NCBI RefSeq assembly: GCF_000243415.2
Contig: NZ_KI912270.1
Coordinates: 5,537,837-5,601,836, forward strand
Direction: 5' to 3'
Length of the DNA: 64,000 bases
Source of the DNA: Mycolicibacterium tusciae JS617
GTDB taxonomy: Bacteria > Actinomycetota > Actinomycetes > Mycobacteriales > Mycobacteriaceae
The translations under genes and the position numbers were made by a program. Under the pieces are notes generated by a model. It had not been told where the DNA came from. It saw only the letters and a list, made by a program, of their open reading frames with translations, and ran no database searches. Shown here in pieces: positions 34,000 to 42,223 of the stretch (position 1 is its first letter; each line of letters starts with the position of its first letter).

Positions 34000-35196
34000 T
34001 CACGGCTGCGCGTCGATGACGTCCTGCGGTAGCGGCGCGTCGGATCTCAGCGCCGCAAACAATTGATCGGCTACCTCGTCGTTCCATACGACGACGGACC
34101 CCGAATCCCCGCCGGTGAACTCACCGATCGGCACGGTCGTCGTGGTGACGTCCCCGCGCAGCGCCCACGCGAGCCGCGCCAGGTCCCAGATGTGGTCGTC
34201 CTCGCCGACGGTGACGGCGCCCGACGCCGCGTGCGCCATCGGATACCAGCGCAGCGGGTTGAGCCACACGGCTGGACTCGCGGCGCGGTGGAGCAGGGCG
34301 GACATGAACGCACGCTGGTTGACCATCCGGTCCAGATCGGCGCGCGGGGTGGCACGTGTGCGGACGTATCCGAGCGCGCTGCGGCCGTCGAGCTGCTGAC
34401 AACCCGCAGGCAGGTTGATACCCGCAAGCGGGTCGTCGATCGGTTCGGTCGGGCACATGGTCACCCCGCCAACGGCGTCGACCATCACCGCGAATCCGTC
34501 GAAACCGACTTCCGCGTAGTGTTCCATCCGAATACCTGTCGCCTGCTCGACGGTCTGTGCCAGCAACGGGGCGCCACCCTCGACGAACGCCGCATTGATC
34601 TTGTCGCTGCCGTAGCCGGGAATCTCCACATAGGAGTCCCGTGGGATGGACACCATCGTGGTCGGCGTGCTCGAACCGAGACCGGGGATGTGGACCAGCA
34701 GAATCGTGTCGGTGCGACCGGTCCCGAGGTCGCCACCGGTGGCCAGTTCCGCCTGCTGTTCGGGCGTCAACGCCTGGCGACTGTCCGACCCGACGAGCAG
34801 CCACGTCGTACCCTCGCCCGCTGTCGGCCGCTCCGGGTAGTCGGCCAGTGCCGGAATTCGGTGCAGCGAAGAGTCCATCCACAGACCGCCGGCCACCACC
34901 GCGACCACGGCGACGAGCACCAGCGCAAGCAGCACGCGGCCCCAACGTCGTTTGCGCCGAGGCCTTTTCGGCGTCGGTGTCGGCGGCGGTGTCGGCGGCG
35001 CCGGGGGACGGGCTCGCGGTGGTGCGGGCGGACGGGCTCGCGGTGGTGGCGATCTGCGTGGCGGGGGTGGCGGGGGTGTGGGCGGGTTCGGCGGCGGAAG
35101 TCTGCGAGGTGGCCGGTAGTTGGGGTCACGCCGGATCACCTGCGACGGCTCCCGGCGCGGGTCGTAACCCGGGGGCGGCTGCCGGTTGTCGTCCAC
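34000..35196 (-). CDS. LytR-CpsA-Psr (LCP) family protein
   Basis: 398 residues, GTG start at 35196. A long Pro-rich cytoplasmic head (about 1-80) precedes one membrane helix (VLLALVLVAVVAVVAGGLW) and an external LCP domain. LCP motifs: LLVGSDSR, GRTDTILLVHI, MVSIPRDSYVEIPGYGSDKINAAF, GFDGFAVMVDAVGGVTMC and LDGRSALGYVRTRATPRADLDRMVNQRAFMSALL. LCP enzymes transfer glycopolymers from lipid carriers to peptidoglycan; in mycobacteria that is arabinogalactan ligation. It is the last gene of a minus-strand group after the CPBP protein, 25 bases away. Confidence 0.9.
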   Translation of the reverse strand: MDDNRQPPPGYDPRREPSQVIRRDPNYRPPRRLPPPNPPTPPPPPPRRSPPPRARPPAPPRARPPAPPTPPPTPTPKRPRRKRRWGRVLLALVLVAVVAVVAGGLWMDSSLHRIPALADYPERPTAGEGTTWLLVGSDSRQALTPEQQAELATGGDLGTGRTDTILLVHIPGLGSSTPTTMVSIPRDSYVEIPGYGSDKINAAFVEGGAPLLAQTVEQATGIRMEHYAEVGFDGFAVMVDAVGGVTMCPTEPIDDPLAGINLPAGCQQLDGRSALGYVRTRATPRADLDRMVNQRAFMSALLHRAASPAVWLNPLRWYPMAHAASGAVTVGEDDHIWDLARLAWALRGDVTTTTVPIGEFTGGDSGSVVVWNDEVADQLFAALRSDAPLPQDVIDAQP

Positions 35197-35221
35197 AGCA
35201 AGAATGTACGTCGGCGGCGAC

Positions 35222-35989
35222 TTATTGCAGCCAGTTCAGATGGCCCGCCGCCAACGCGTAGCCGACGAACGCGACGGCGTCGATCAGGGCGTGCGCCACG
35301 ATCAGTGGCCACAACCGCCCGGTGCGTACGTACACATATCCGAAGACCAGGCCCATCACCAGGTTGCCGAGACCCGCGCCGAATCCTTGATACAGGTGGT
35401 ACAGGCCGCGCAGCACGCTCGTCACGATCACCGCGGCGACGGGGCTGAAGCGGAGCTGGCGCAGGCGGGTAAGCAGGAATCCAACGACGATCACTTCCTC
35501 GGCCCACCCGTTGGCGAACGCGACGAGAAGCAGTACAGGGATGCGCCACCAGGTGTCGTAGAGCTCAGCGGGCTCCACGGATGCGTTCATGCCCAGTACT
35601 CGGGAGAGCAGATAGAAGGCCAGGCCGGGCAGGCCGATCAACAACGCCAGACCGAGGCCGCCGAGCACGTCGGGGCGCCACTGGATACGGCCCAGTCCGA
35701 TCTGGGCGGGACCAAACCCGCTGCGCCACAGCAGATATAGGCCCAGCGCGCCCCACGCCAGCAACTGGAACACCCAGGCGAGGTTGAGCCCGAGGTCGAT
35801 CAGATCGAACGGCGACCGGCGCGGATTGAGCGCCACGACCTGCCCGGACAACCCGAGCAGGACGGCCTCGATCAGCTTCAGTAGCGCGGTGTACGCCGAA
35901 AGCCCGAAGGTGACCGCCAGCATGACCGCGATCTCGATACGCAGCCCACGGCGCTGCGGGTCGGTCAGTTGGTCGGGGCCGCCGGTCAC
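35222..35989 (-). CDS. CPBP (CAAX-type) intramembrane protease family protein
   Basis: 255 residues with about seven membrane helices. The Abi/CPBP motifs are WAEEVIVVGFLLTRLRQL (motif 1 EE), SVLRGLYHLYQGFGAGLGN (motif 2 with His) and LWPLIVAHALIDAVAFVGY (motif 3 with His/Asp). Motif 1 reads EExxxxGF, with Gly where many members have Arg. Substrate unknown. It is 25 bases ahead of the LCP gene and 27 bases after the iron-regulated gene, suggesting one transcript. Confidence 0.85.
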   Translation of the reverse strand: MTGGPDQLTDPQRRGLRIEIAVMLAVTFGLSAYTALLKLIEAVLLGLSGQVVALNPRRSPFDLIDLGLNLAWVFQLLAWGALGLYLLWRSGFGPAQIGLGRIQWRPDVLGGLGLALLIGLPGLAFYLLSRVLGMNASVEPAELYDTWWRIPVLLLVAFANGWAEEVIVVGFLLTRLRQLRFSPVAAVIVTSVLRGLYHLYQGFGAGLGNLVMGLVFGYVYVRTGRLWPLIVAHALIDAVAFVGYALAAGHLNWLQ

Positions 35990-36016
35990 CGAGCCAGGCT
36001 AGCGGCCCGGTTGCGC

Positions 36017-36817
36017 TCAGAGTCGACGCGCGCGCAAGCCGTTGAGAAACGGGCAACCCATCAGCACGCGGATCGCCTGGGACAGACCGCTGATGTCATC
36101 GACCGGCTTCGCGAACGGCAGCCGAACATCATGGTCACCGTCATCGCCTTCGATGCGAAGTTGCACGCCGTAGCGATCCAGGCCCAGCGGACGGACTCGT
36201 CCGCGGCGCAGCGAGACGGGAAGCCGGCTGGCCAACCGGTCGACCACCTCGCGGTGGGCGGACTCCATATGTTGCAGCCAGCACGACTCCATCGCGCAGA
36301 AGGGATCGGGACGCGCACCGAGCAACGCGCTCAACCCCACCGATTCGGCACCGGTGGAATCGGCGACAACGACTGAGTCGATCTCCAACCTCATCAGCGC
36401 GTAGCGCGTGTCTCGGTCGGTATCGCCGGTACTTGAGTTCACCTGTAGTAGGGCGGGATTCGGATCCTCGGCCGCGATCAAGTCGAGGAGGGCGGCGATT
36501 TCGCCAGAGCGAACATCGTGCAGCCGCCCACGAATCCACACCAATGACCGCACCGGCTCGCGGAGCGGCAGGGGCGCATAGTCGGTCATCTCCAGCACCG
36601 CCTGGACACCTGCCGCGCCGGCCGAGACCACCGTTTGAGCGACGGGCCCATCCACCGGAACGGTGATCGCGAACGAGCCGTCGTCGAGGAGATGGTGCAC
36701 CGGCGAGTCGGCGGGCTCCAGTCCTTCGACGGCAAGCATGGCGCCGCCCGCGCGCGCGAATGCGCTGCGGATGCGCTCGGCCGTCGTCGGTGTGACTTTG
36801 GTCGATAGGTCTGTCAT
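36017..36817 (-). CDS. Iron-regulated Rv3839-type protein (DUF2470-like)
   Basis: 266 residues from ATG 36817, with GGGAGG upstream. The N-terminal part (LAVEGLEPADSPVHHLLDDGSFAITVPVDGP, ALLDLIAAEDPNPALLQVNSS) and the C-terminal DUF2470-like part (MESAHREVVDRLASRLPVSL, RVRPLGLDRYGVQLRIEG) resemble heme-utilisation/pyridoxamine-oxidase-type proteins. M. tuberculosis Rv3839, at this position, is IdeR-controlled. A 16/19 IdeR box sits 17 bases before the start, so the gene should be induced when iron is low. A role in iron or heme handling is inference. Confidence 0.82.
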   Translation of the reverse strand: MTDLSTKVTPTTAERIRSAFARAGGAMLAVEGLEPADSPVHHLLDDGSFAITVPVDGPVAQTVVSAGAAGVQAVLEMTDYAPLPLREPVRSLVWIRGRLHDVRSGEIAALLDLIAAEDPNPALLQVNSSTGDTDRDTRYALMRLEIDSVVVADSTGAESVGLSALLGARPDPFCAMESCWLQHMESAHREVVDRLASRLPVSLRRGRVRPLGLDRYGVQLRIEGDDGDHDVRLPFAKPVDDISGLSQAIRVLMGCPFLNGLRARRL

Positions 36818-36833
36818 CGCCTGCCTCCCGTAG

Positions 36834-36852
36834 TAAGGTGAGGCTAACTTAA
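36834..36852. promoter_or_regulatory. IdeR box upstream of the Rv3839-type gene
   Basis: TAAGGTGAGGCTAACTTAA matches the 19-base IdeR consensus TTAGGTTAGGCTAACCTAA at 16 positions. It lies 17 bases from the start of the minus-strand gene and 76 bases from pheA on the other strand. Position close to the start codon fits repression by iron-bound IdeR. Confidence 0.85.
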
Positions 36853-36927
36853 CTGCGGCACCGGCGATCGCGCAAGGCTTACCTGCAGGGGAACGGGATT
36901 ACCGCGGTGAACCGATAGGGTTGAACT

Positions 36928-37791
36928 GTGACCCGTATCGCTTATCTGGGCCCCGAAGGGACCTTCACCGAGGCGGCCCTGCGCGGCATGGTCGAGGCGC
37001 AACTGGTCCCGTTGGCAGATTTCGAATGGTTTCCAACGGTCAGCCCTTCGGCGGCGCTGGAAATGGTGCGATCGTCAGACGCCGCGTTCGCCTGCGTGCC
37101 GATCGAGAACTCGATCGAGGGCTCCGTCCTGCCGACGCTCGACAGTTTGGCGACCGGTTCGCCGCTGCAGATCTTCGCCGAGTACACCCTCGACATCGCC
37201 TTCACGATCGCGGCGCGAACGGGCGTGACGGCGCCCGCCTCGATCGCCGCGTTTCCGGTGGCGCGTGCCCAGGTGGCGAGATGGGTCGCAACTAATCTTC
37301 CCCAGGTCGAGTTTCAGGCGGCGGACTCCAACGCCGCGGCGGCTGTCGACGTCGCCAACGGTCGCGCCGATGCGGCCGTCACCACCGCGTTGGCCGCCCA
37401 ACGGTACGGCCTGGAGGTGCTGGCAGCCGGCGTCGTGGACGAGCCCAATGCCCGCACCCGCTTCGTGCTCGCGGGCCCGGTCGGTCCGCCGCCGCGGCGC
37501 ACCAACGCCGATCGCACGTCGGTGGTGCTGCGACTGGACAACGTGCCGGGGGCGCTGGCGGCGGCGCTGGGGGAGTTCGCGATCCGCGACATCGACCTGA
37601 CCCGCATCGAATCGCGGCCCACCCGAACCGAACTGGGCACGTACATCTTCTTCCTCGACTGTGTCGGTCACGTCGACGATGCGCCGGTTGCCGAGGCACT
37701 CAAAGCGTTGGGCGAACGTTGTGCAGATGTGCGCTATCTCGGTTCATGGCCGACGGGATCGGCCGGGCGCACCCGACAGCGAGAGGGGTAA
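36928..37791 (+). CDS. pheA: Prephenate dehydratase
   Basis: 287 residues, GTG start. Converts prephenate to phenylpyruvate in phenylalanine synthesis. Catalytic domain: IAYLGPEGTFTEAALRGM, AFACVPIENSIEGSVLPTLDSL and TRFVLAGP (Thr-Arg-Phe catalytic motif). A C-terminal ACT domain, VVLRLDNVPGALAAALGEFAIRDIDLTRIESRPTRTELGTYIFFLD with the ESRP motif, gives allosteric control by phenylalanine. The phosphoglycerate mutase gene starts two bases after its stop. Confidence 0.96.
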   Translation: MTRIAYLGPEGTFTEAALRGMVEAQLVPLADFEWFPTVSPSAALEMVRSSDAAFACVPIENSIEGSVLPTLDSLATGSPLQIFAEYTLDIAFTIAARTGVTAPASIAAFPVARAQVARWVATNLPQVEFQAADSNAAAAVDVANGRADAAVTTALAAQRYGLEVLAAGVVDEPNARTRFVLAGPVGPPPRRTNADRTSVVLRLDNVPGALAAALGEFAIRDIDLTRIESRPTRTELGTYIFFLDCVGHVDDAPVAEALKALGERCADVRYLGSWPTGSAGRTRQREG

Positions 37792-37793
37792 GC

Positions 37794-38480
37794 GTGAGTG
37801 GACGGCTGGTGCTGGTTCGGCACGGACAGTCGCACAGCAACGTCGAGCGTCGGCTCGACACCAGACCACCTGGCGCGGCGCTGACCGACCTGGGTCGAGA
37901 CCAGGCCCGCATGTTCGCACGTGGATTAACGGACTCCCCCGGCCTCATCGCGCATTCGGTGGCCGTGCGGGCGACGCAGACCGCGCGCGAAATCGCCGAC
38001 GAACTCGGTGTGGACACCTCCGAAGTGGAGGGGATCCACGAAGTTCAGGTGGGGCGGCTCGAAGGCCGTCATGACGACGCGGCGATCGCGGAGTTCAACT
38101 CCATCTACGAACGTTGGCACCTGGGCGATGTCGATGTGCCGCTGCCTGACGGGGAGACGGCCCGCCAGGTCTTGAATCGGTATCTGCCCGTCGTCACCCA
38201 ACTGCGCATGCGCTATCTCGACGACGACGCGTTCACCGGCGACGTCGTCATGGTCAGCCATGGCGCTGCGATCCGGTTGGCCTCGGCTGTGCTGGCGGGG
38301 GTCGACGGCAGCTTCGCCCTCGACCACCACCTGGGAAACAGCGAGGCCGTAGTGCTGGCGCCGATCACCGATGGCCGGTGGAGCTGTGTGCAATGGGGGG
38401 CGTTGATACCGCCGTTCTATCCCGAGCCCGACGTCCACCCCGTTGCGGACGCGCTCCAGTCCGCCGACCCGATGGGCTGA
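37794..38480 (+). CDS. Histidine-phosphatase / phosphoglycerate-mutase family protein
   Basis: 228 residues from GTG 37794, with GAGAGGGG upstream. Catalytic LVLVRHGQSHSN (RHG phosphohistidine motif), then EIHEVQVGRLEGRH-type Glu loop and VVMVSHGAAIR (second His). Although next to pheA, the substrate is uncertain; many such proteins are broad phosphatases rather than mutases. M. tuberculosis Rv3837c has the same place. Translationally linked to pheA. Confidence 0.88.
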   Translation: MSGRLVLVRHGQSHSNVERRLDTRPPGAALTDLGRDQARMFARGLTDSPGLIAHSVAVRATQTAREIADELGVDTSEVEGIHEVQVGRLEGRHDDAAIAEFNSIYERWHLGDVDVPLPDGETARQVLNRYLPVVTQLRMRYLDDDAFTGDVVMVSHGAAIRLASAVLAGVDGSFALDHHLGNSEAVVLAPITDGRWSCVQWGALIPPFYPEPDVHPVADALQSADPMG

Positions 38481-38486
38481 CCCGGC

Positions 38487-38675
38487 TCAGATCGCCTCTG
38501 CGATCAGGGCATCGCAGGTGCAGCCGATGGCATCGCAGTCGATGCTGAATGCATGCACCACTTCGAGTGCCTGACAGTCGGCCTCGGTGCATTCGTCGCG
38601 GCCCAACGCATGGTGAACGACGGTGCCGTGGCAGTGCTCGACTCCGGTCGCACAGTCGCGGCACTGGCTGCTCAT
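38487..38675 (-). CDS. Cysteine-rich 62-residue miniprotein
   Basis: 62 residues from ATG 38675. Eight Cys at 5, 8, 15, 29, 34, 47, 52 and 54, with His at 14, 16, 21 and 22: MSSQCRDCATGVEHCHGTVV then HHALGRDECTEADC and DCDAIGCTCDALIAEAI. The spacing (CxxC, CHG, CxC) suggests a zinc or iron-sulfur site. No signal peptide. It follows the zincin gene on the same strand by 60 bases. Function unknown. Confidence 0.68.
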   Translation of the reverse strand: MSSQCRDCATGVEHCHGTVVHHALGRDECTEADCQALEVVHAFSIDCDAIGCTCDALIAEAI

Positions 38676-38735
38676 GGATCCAGTTTCTCGCGGGAGCCGG
38701 CACAAGTCCCTCAAACGCGCGGCGTGTCGCCGGGC

Positions 38736-39089
38736 CTAACCCCAGCCGAGTTCGTGCAGCCGGTTGTCGTCGATGCCGAAGTGATGCGCGATCTCGTGGA
38801 TGACCGTGATGGCGACCTCGTCGATGACCTGAGCTTCGGTGTCGCAGAAATCCAGCAGTGCTCCGCGGTAGATGGTGACGGTGTCCGGTAGCGATCCCGC
38901 CGCGTACCAACTGTCGCGTTCGGTGAGCGCGACACCTTCGTAGAGCCCCAGCAGGTCGGGTTCGTCGGCGTTGCGGTCCTCGACCAGGACGACGACGTTG
39001 TCGATCGCCTTCGCGAGTTCCTGCGGGATCAGGTCAAGTGCGTCCGAGACCAGCTCGTCAAACCGTTGCGGGCTCATCCGCACGGCCAC
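38736..39089 (-). CDS. Zincin-family metallopeptidase-like protein (Rv3836 type)
   Basis: 117 residues from GTG 39089 (MAVRMSPQRFDELV); GTG 39083 or ATG 39077 are alternatives. The zinc motif is VIHEIAHHFGIDDNRLHELGW (HExxHxxGxxD) near the C-terminus, with VVVLVEDRN and LLGLYEGVALTERDSW before it, the minimal-zincin (PF06262-type) pattern. Cytoplasmic; function unknown. It starts four bases after the stop of the septum-formation gene, so the two are coupled. Confidence 0.85.
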   Translation of the reverse strand: MAVRMSPQRFDELVSDALDLIPQELAKAIDNVVVLVEDRNADEPDLLGLYEGVALTERDSWYAAGSLPDTVTIYRGALLDFCDTEAQVIDEVAITVIHEIAHHFGIDDNRLHELGWG

Positions 39090-39093
39090 GCTG

Positions 39094-40488
39094 CTACGGC
39101 ACCGGTGGTGGTGGTGGCGCGGGTGCGGGCACGGCCGCCGGTGCGGGCGGTGGCGGGGGCGGGGGCAGGCCTGGCGGAGGCAGCTCCGGTGGCGGCGGTG
39201 GCGGAGGCAGCCCCGGCGGCGGCGGCGGGGGCGCCCCCGGTGGTGGGGGCGGCGCGTTGAGGAAGGTATTGCCCGGCGCGGCCGGGTCCGTGGTCGGAGC
39301 GGCAGTTTCGGTGGCCTGAGCCGAACCCGGCATGTGCTGGGTCTGATTGCCGTAGTCGGACTGGTCATCAGACGACGAAGACGACGATGACGAGGACGAG
39401 GACGACTCGGCAGGCTCGTCGGGCATCGGAACCGGCGGGAAGCTCAGCCGTTCCTCGGGGATGTCGGGCGGCGGAATCGGCGGCTGCCCGTTGATCATCA
39501 ACGGGCCCTTGGCGCTGTTGAGCAGTGTGGACCAGCCACCGTTCCCGAGGGTCGCGCCGATGCTGCACGACACCTGATGGCTACCCGCCGACCAGGTGGG
39601 CAGCGAGATCGTGCTGTAGATGAGCGTCAGCGTGGTGCTGCGGAGCTGAATCGGCGCCAGGTAGGCGTCGGTCATCCGGGTGCACGCATCCTTGATGAAG
39701 CTGTCCTGCTCAGGCTCGGGCGGCAATCCGGTCGGGAACTTCTCGGCGAGGTTGACGGCACCGGTGACCTCCATCGCGTGCGGCGCGGCGCAGTCGATCG
39801 GAATGTCGGTGGGCTGGTTGGTCGACGGGTCGATGCCGAGGCAGGTGCCCGCGGGCCACACCTTCGACTGGTCGTTGTCGGCGACCTTGCCCTTGAACGC
39901 CAGCTGCTGGTTGTTGGGGCCTGGCAGCTGCATACCGCAGAGCATGCGACGCTCACCGGACTGTTTCCAGGCCTTGTCGCCGGACCACAACATGCTGACG
40001 GTGAAGCGGCTGTTCGGATCGAAGTCGGTGCCCAGGTAGTGCTTGACCGCGGCCGAGCACTGCTCCTGACTGATCTGCTGAATCCGCGCGGCCGACGGCG
40101 GCGCGGCGTCGGGCCCGTACTCGCTGCCGGGGAACGTGCGCATATCGACCGATTCGGCGACCTCGAACCGGTGCTCGTCCTTGCAGTCGACGATCTCCGC
40201 CGAATCCGGGGTGCGCTCAGGCCAGTTCAGGCAATCGCCGGCCTTCGCGTGCTTGAAGGTGTCGTTACCCCGGGGACCGAGCGAGATCGTGCTGGCGGTC
40301 AGGCCGCCAGGGCCCTCGCTCTGTGGAATCGCGGTGATCAGACCGGCTATGAGCAGTCCGCCGAGGGCGGTCAGCAGCAGCGCCCGACGCGTCGACGCGG
40401 CCTGCAGGCTGCGCCATAACGACGCCCGCGGCGAGGACTTTGGAGCCTCGTCAGCAGACGGATATTCCACGGTGGGTGCGTCAGACAT
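39094..40488 (-). CDS. Septum-formation-type membrane protein with Ser run and Pro-rich tail (Rv3835 type)
   Basis: 464 residues from ATG 40488 (GGAG just upstream; ATG 40497 is possible). One N-terminal membrane helix (ALLLTALGGLLIAGLITAI) is followed by an external region with two related Cys-containing domains (KAGDCLNWPE..VDCKDEHRFEV and PAGTCLGIDPSTNQPTDIPIDCAAPHAMEV), the septum-formation family pattern. A run of 12 Ser follows near residue 370, and the last 60 residues are polyproline. The tail likely spans the wall. Known only by location and family. Confidence 0.82.
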   Translation of the reverse strand: MSDAPTVEYPSADEAPKSSPRASLWRSLQAASTRRALLLTALGGLLIAGLITAIPQSEGPGGLTASTISLGPRGNDTFKHAKAGDCLNWPERTPDSAEIVDCKDEHRFEVAESVDMRTFPGSEYGPDAAPPSAARIQQISQEQCSAAVKHYLGTDFDPNSRFTVSMLWSGDKAWKQSGERRMLCGMQLPGPNNQQLAFKGKVADNDQSKVWPAGTCLGIDPSTNQPTDIPIDCAAPHAMEVTGAVNLAEKFPTGLPPEPEQDSFIKDACTRMTDAYLAPIQLRSTTLTLIYSTISLPTWSAGSHQVSCSIGATLGNGGWSTLLNSAKGPLMINGQPPIPPPDIPEERLSFPPVPMPDEPAESSSSSSSSSSSSDDQSDYGNQTQHMPGSAQATETAAPTTDPAAPGNTFLNAPPPPPGAPPPPPPGLPPPPPPPELPPPGLPPPPPPPAPAAVPAPAPPPPPVP

Positions 40489-40622
40489 CTGCTCCATTGT
40501 GACAGGCGTGTCGGGCGTTGTGACAAGTGATGCAGTTGTAACGTTATGAGGTTGTGCCTGGGGGTCCGACCTCGGCTGTTCCCCGGCTTCCCCTCGTCGC
40601 TGGCCAAAGTAGTGTTGCGCCC

Positions 40623-41879
40623 GTGATCGACCTCAAGCTGCTGCGCGAAAATCCGGATCTGGTGCGCGCATCGCAACGTGCCCGCGGAGAAGACCCCGGC
40701 CTAGTCGACGCGCTCCTCGACGCCGATGCTGCGCGGCGGGCGGTGGTGTCGTCGGCCGACAACCTGCGCGCCGAGCAGAAGGCGGCCAGTAAGAAGGTGG
40801 GCAAGGCCTCGCCGGACGAGCGGCCCGCCCTGCTGGCTGCAGCCAAGGAGCTGGCCGACAAGGTGAAGGCCGCCGAAGCGGAGCAGGGCGAGGCCGAAAC
40901 GGCGTTCACAGCGGCACACATGGCCATCTCGAATGTGATCATCGACGGTGTCCCCGCCGGCGGCGAAGACGACTTCGTGTTGCTCGACACCGTGGGCGAA
41001 CCACCCGCGATCGACAACCCGAAGGACCACGTCGAGCTCGGCGAATCGCTGGGGCTCATCGATCTGGAACGCGGCGCCAAGGTGTCCGGCGCGCGGTTCT
41101 ACTTCCTGACGGGCGCGGGGGCGCTGCTTCAGCTCGGACTGCTGCAGCTGGCCTCGCAGCTGGCCCAGGCGAACGGGTTCACCCTGATGATTCCGCCGGT
41201 GCTGGTACGCCCGGAGGTCATGGCGGGCACCGGATTTCTCGGTGCGCACGCCGAGGAGGTCTACCACTTGGAGACCGACGATCTCTATCTGGTCGGTACG
41301 TCGGAGGTGGCCCTGGCCGGTTACCACTCCGGCGAGATTCTCGATTTGTCCGACGGACCGCGGCGCTACGCGGGATGGTCGTCGTGCTTCCGTCGCGAGG
41401 CGGGCAGCCATGGAAAGGACACCCGCGGCATCATTCGTGTGCACCAATTCGACAAGGTCGAGGGTTTCATCTACTGCAAGCCCGAGGAGGCCGAGGCCGA
41501 ACATCAGCGGCTGCTCGGTTGGGAGCGAGAGATGCTGGCGAAGATCGACGTGCCATATCGCGTGATCGACATCGCGGCAGGGGATTTGGGGTCGTCGGCC
41601 GCGCGCAAGTTCGACTGTGAGGCGTGGGTCCCGACGCAGCAGACATATCGGGAGCTGACCTCGACGTCGAACTGCACGACGTTTCAGGCGCGGCGTCTGG
41701 CGGTGCGTTACCGCGATGAGAACGGCAAACCCCAGACCGCCGCGACCCTCAACGGCACGCTGGCGACCACCCGATGGTTGGTCGCCATCCTCGAGAACCA
41801 CCAGCAGCCCGATGGAAGTGTGCGGGTGCCGGAAGCCTTGGTGGGGTTCGTCGGAACCGAAGTGCTCGAGCCGAAGTAG
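40623..41879 (+). CDS. serS: Seryl-tRNA synthetase
   Basis: 418 residues, GTG start giving [24 protein letters not shown], the standard N-terminal coiled-coil arm (to about 105). Class II core: motif 2 [32 protein letters not shown] and motif 3 [45 protein letters not shown] binds substrate. Complete and canonical. Confidence 0.97.
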   Translation: MIDLKLLRENPDLVRASQRARGEDPGLVDALLDADAARRAVVSSADNLRAEQKAASKKVGKASPDERPALLAAAKELADKVKAAEAEQGEAETAFTAAHMAISNVIIDGVPAGGEDDFVLLDTVGEPPAIDNPKDHVELGESLGLIDLERGAKVSGARFYFLTGAGALLQLGLLQLASQLAQANGFTLMIPPVLVRPEVMAGTGFLGAHAEEVYHLETDDLYLVGTSEVALAGYHSGEILDLSDGPRRYAGWSSCFRREAGSHGKDTRGIIRVHQFDKVEGFIYCKPEEAEAEHQRLLGWEREMLAKIDVPYRVIDIAAGDLGSSAARKFDCEAWVPTQQTYRELTSTSNCTTFQARRLAVRYRDENGKPQTAATLNGTLATTRWLVAILENHQQPDGSVRVPEALVGFVGTEVLEPK

Positions 41880-41885
41880 CTACGA

Positions 41886-42221
41886 CTAACGCTCGAGCAG
41901 TTCGTCGAGCTTGGCGAGGAACTCCGTCGGCCGCTGCGGTGTGAACGCCGGGTTGGTGCGTGCGCCTGCGACATCGAGGGTGACGAGCGTGGACTTGATC
42001 GGTCGCCACACATCCAGCGGCAGCCAGCGACGGATGTTGGAACTGCCCCACAGGCGGAATCGCTCGTTGAGGAAGCTCAGGGATTCGGCCTTGTACCCGC
42101 GCACGTCGCGAAGCGGGATGATCTTGGAAGTGCCCGATGGAAAGTGGTAGCGCCGCAATGTGATTGCCTCGCGGTCCAGCTGGATGAGGCCGTCGTCGTA
42201 ATGCTGGAGCGGTCCCGCCAC
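41886..42221 (-). CDS. Small unknown protein of the MBL-Rieske operon
   Basis: 111 residues, GTG start two bases after the MBL-Rieske stop. Reads MAGPLQHYDDGLIQLDREAITLRRYHFPSG, IIPLRDVRGYKAESLSFLNERFRLWGSSNIRRWLPLD and KSTLVTLDVAGARTNPAFTPQRPTEFLAKL, a beta-rich, PH-like strand pattern. No membrane helix. Function unknown; spacing ties it to the Rieske protein. Confidence 0.72.
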   Translation of the reverse strand: MAGPLQHYDDGLIQLDREAITLRRYHFPSGTSKIIPLRDVRGYKAESLSFLNERFRLWGSSNIRRWLPLDVWRPIKSTLVTLDVAGARTNPAFTPQRPTEFLAKLDELLER

Positions 42222-42223
42222 GG

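Noticed and set aside
39400..39500. Ser/Pro runs in the septum-formation gene as a separate repeat element
   Set aside because: They are in-frame low-complexity parts of one protein.
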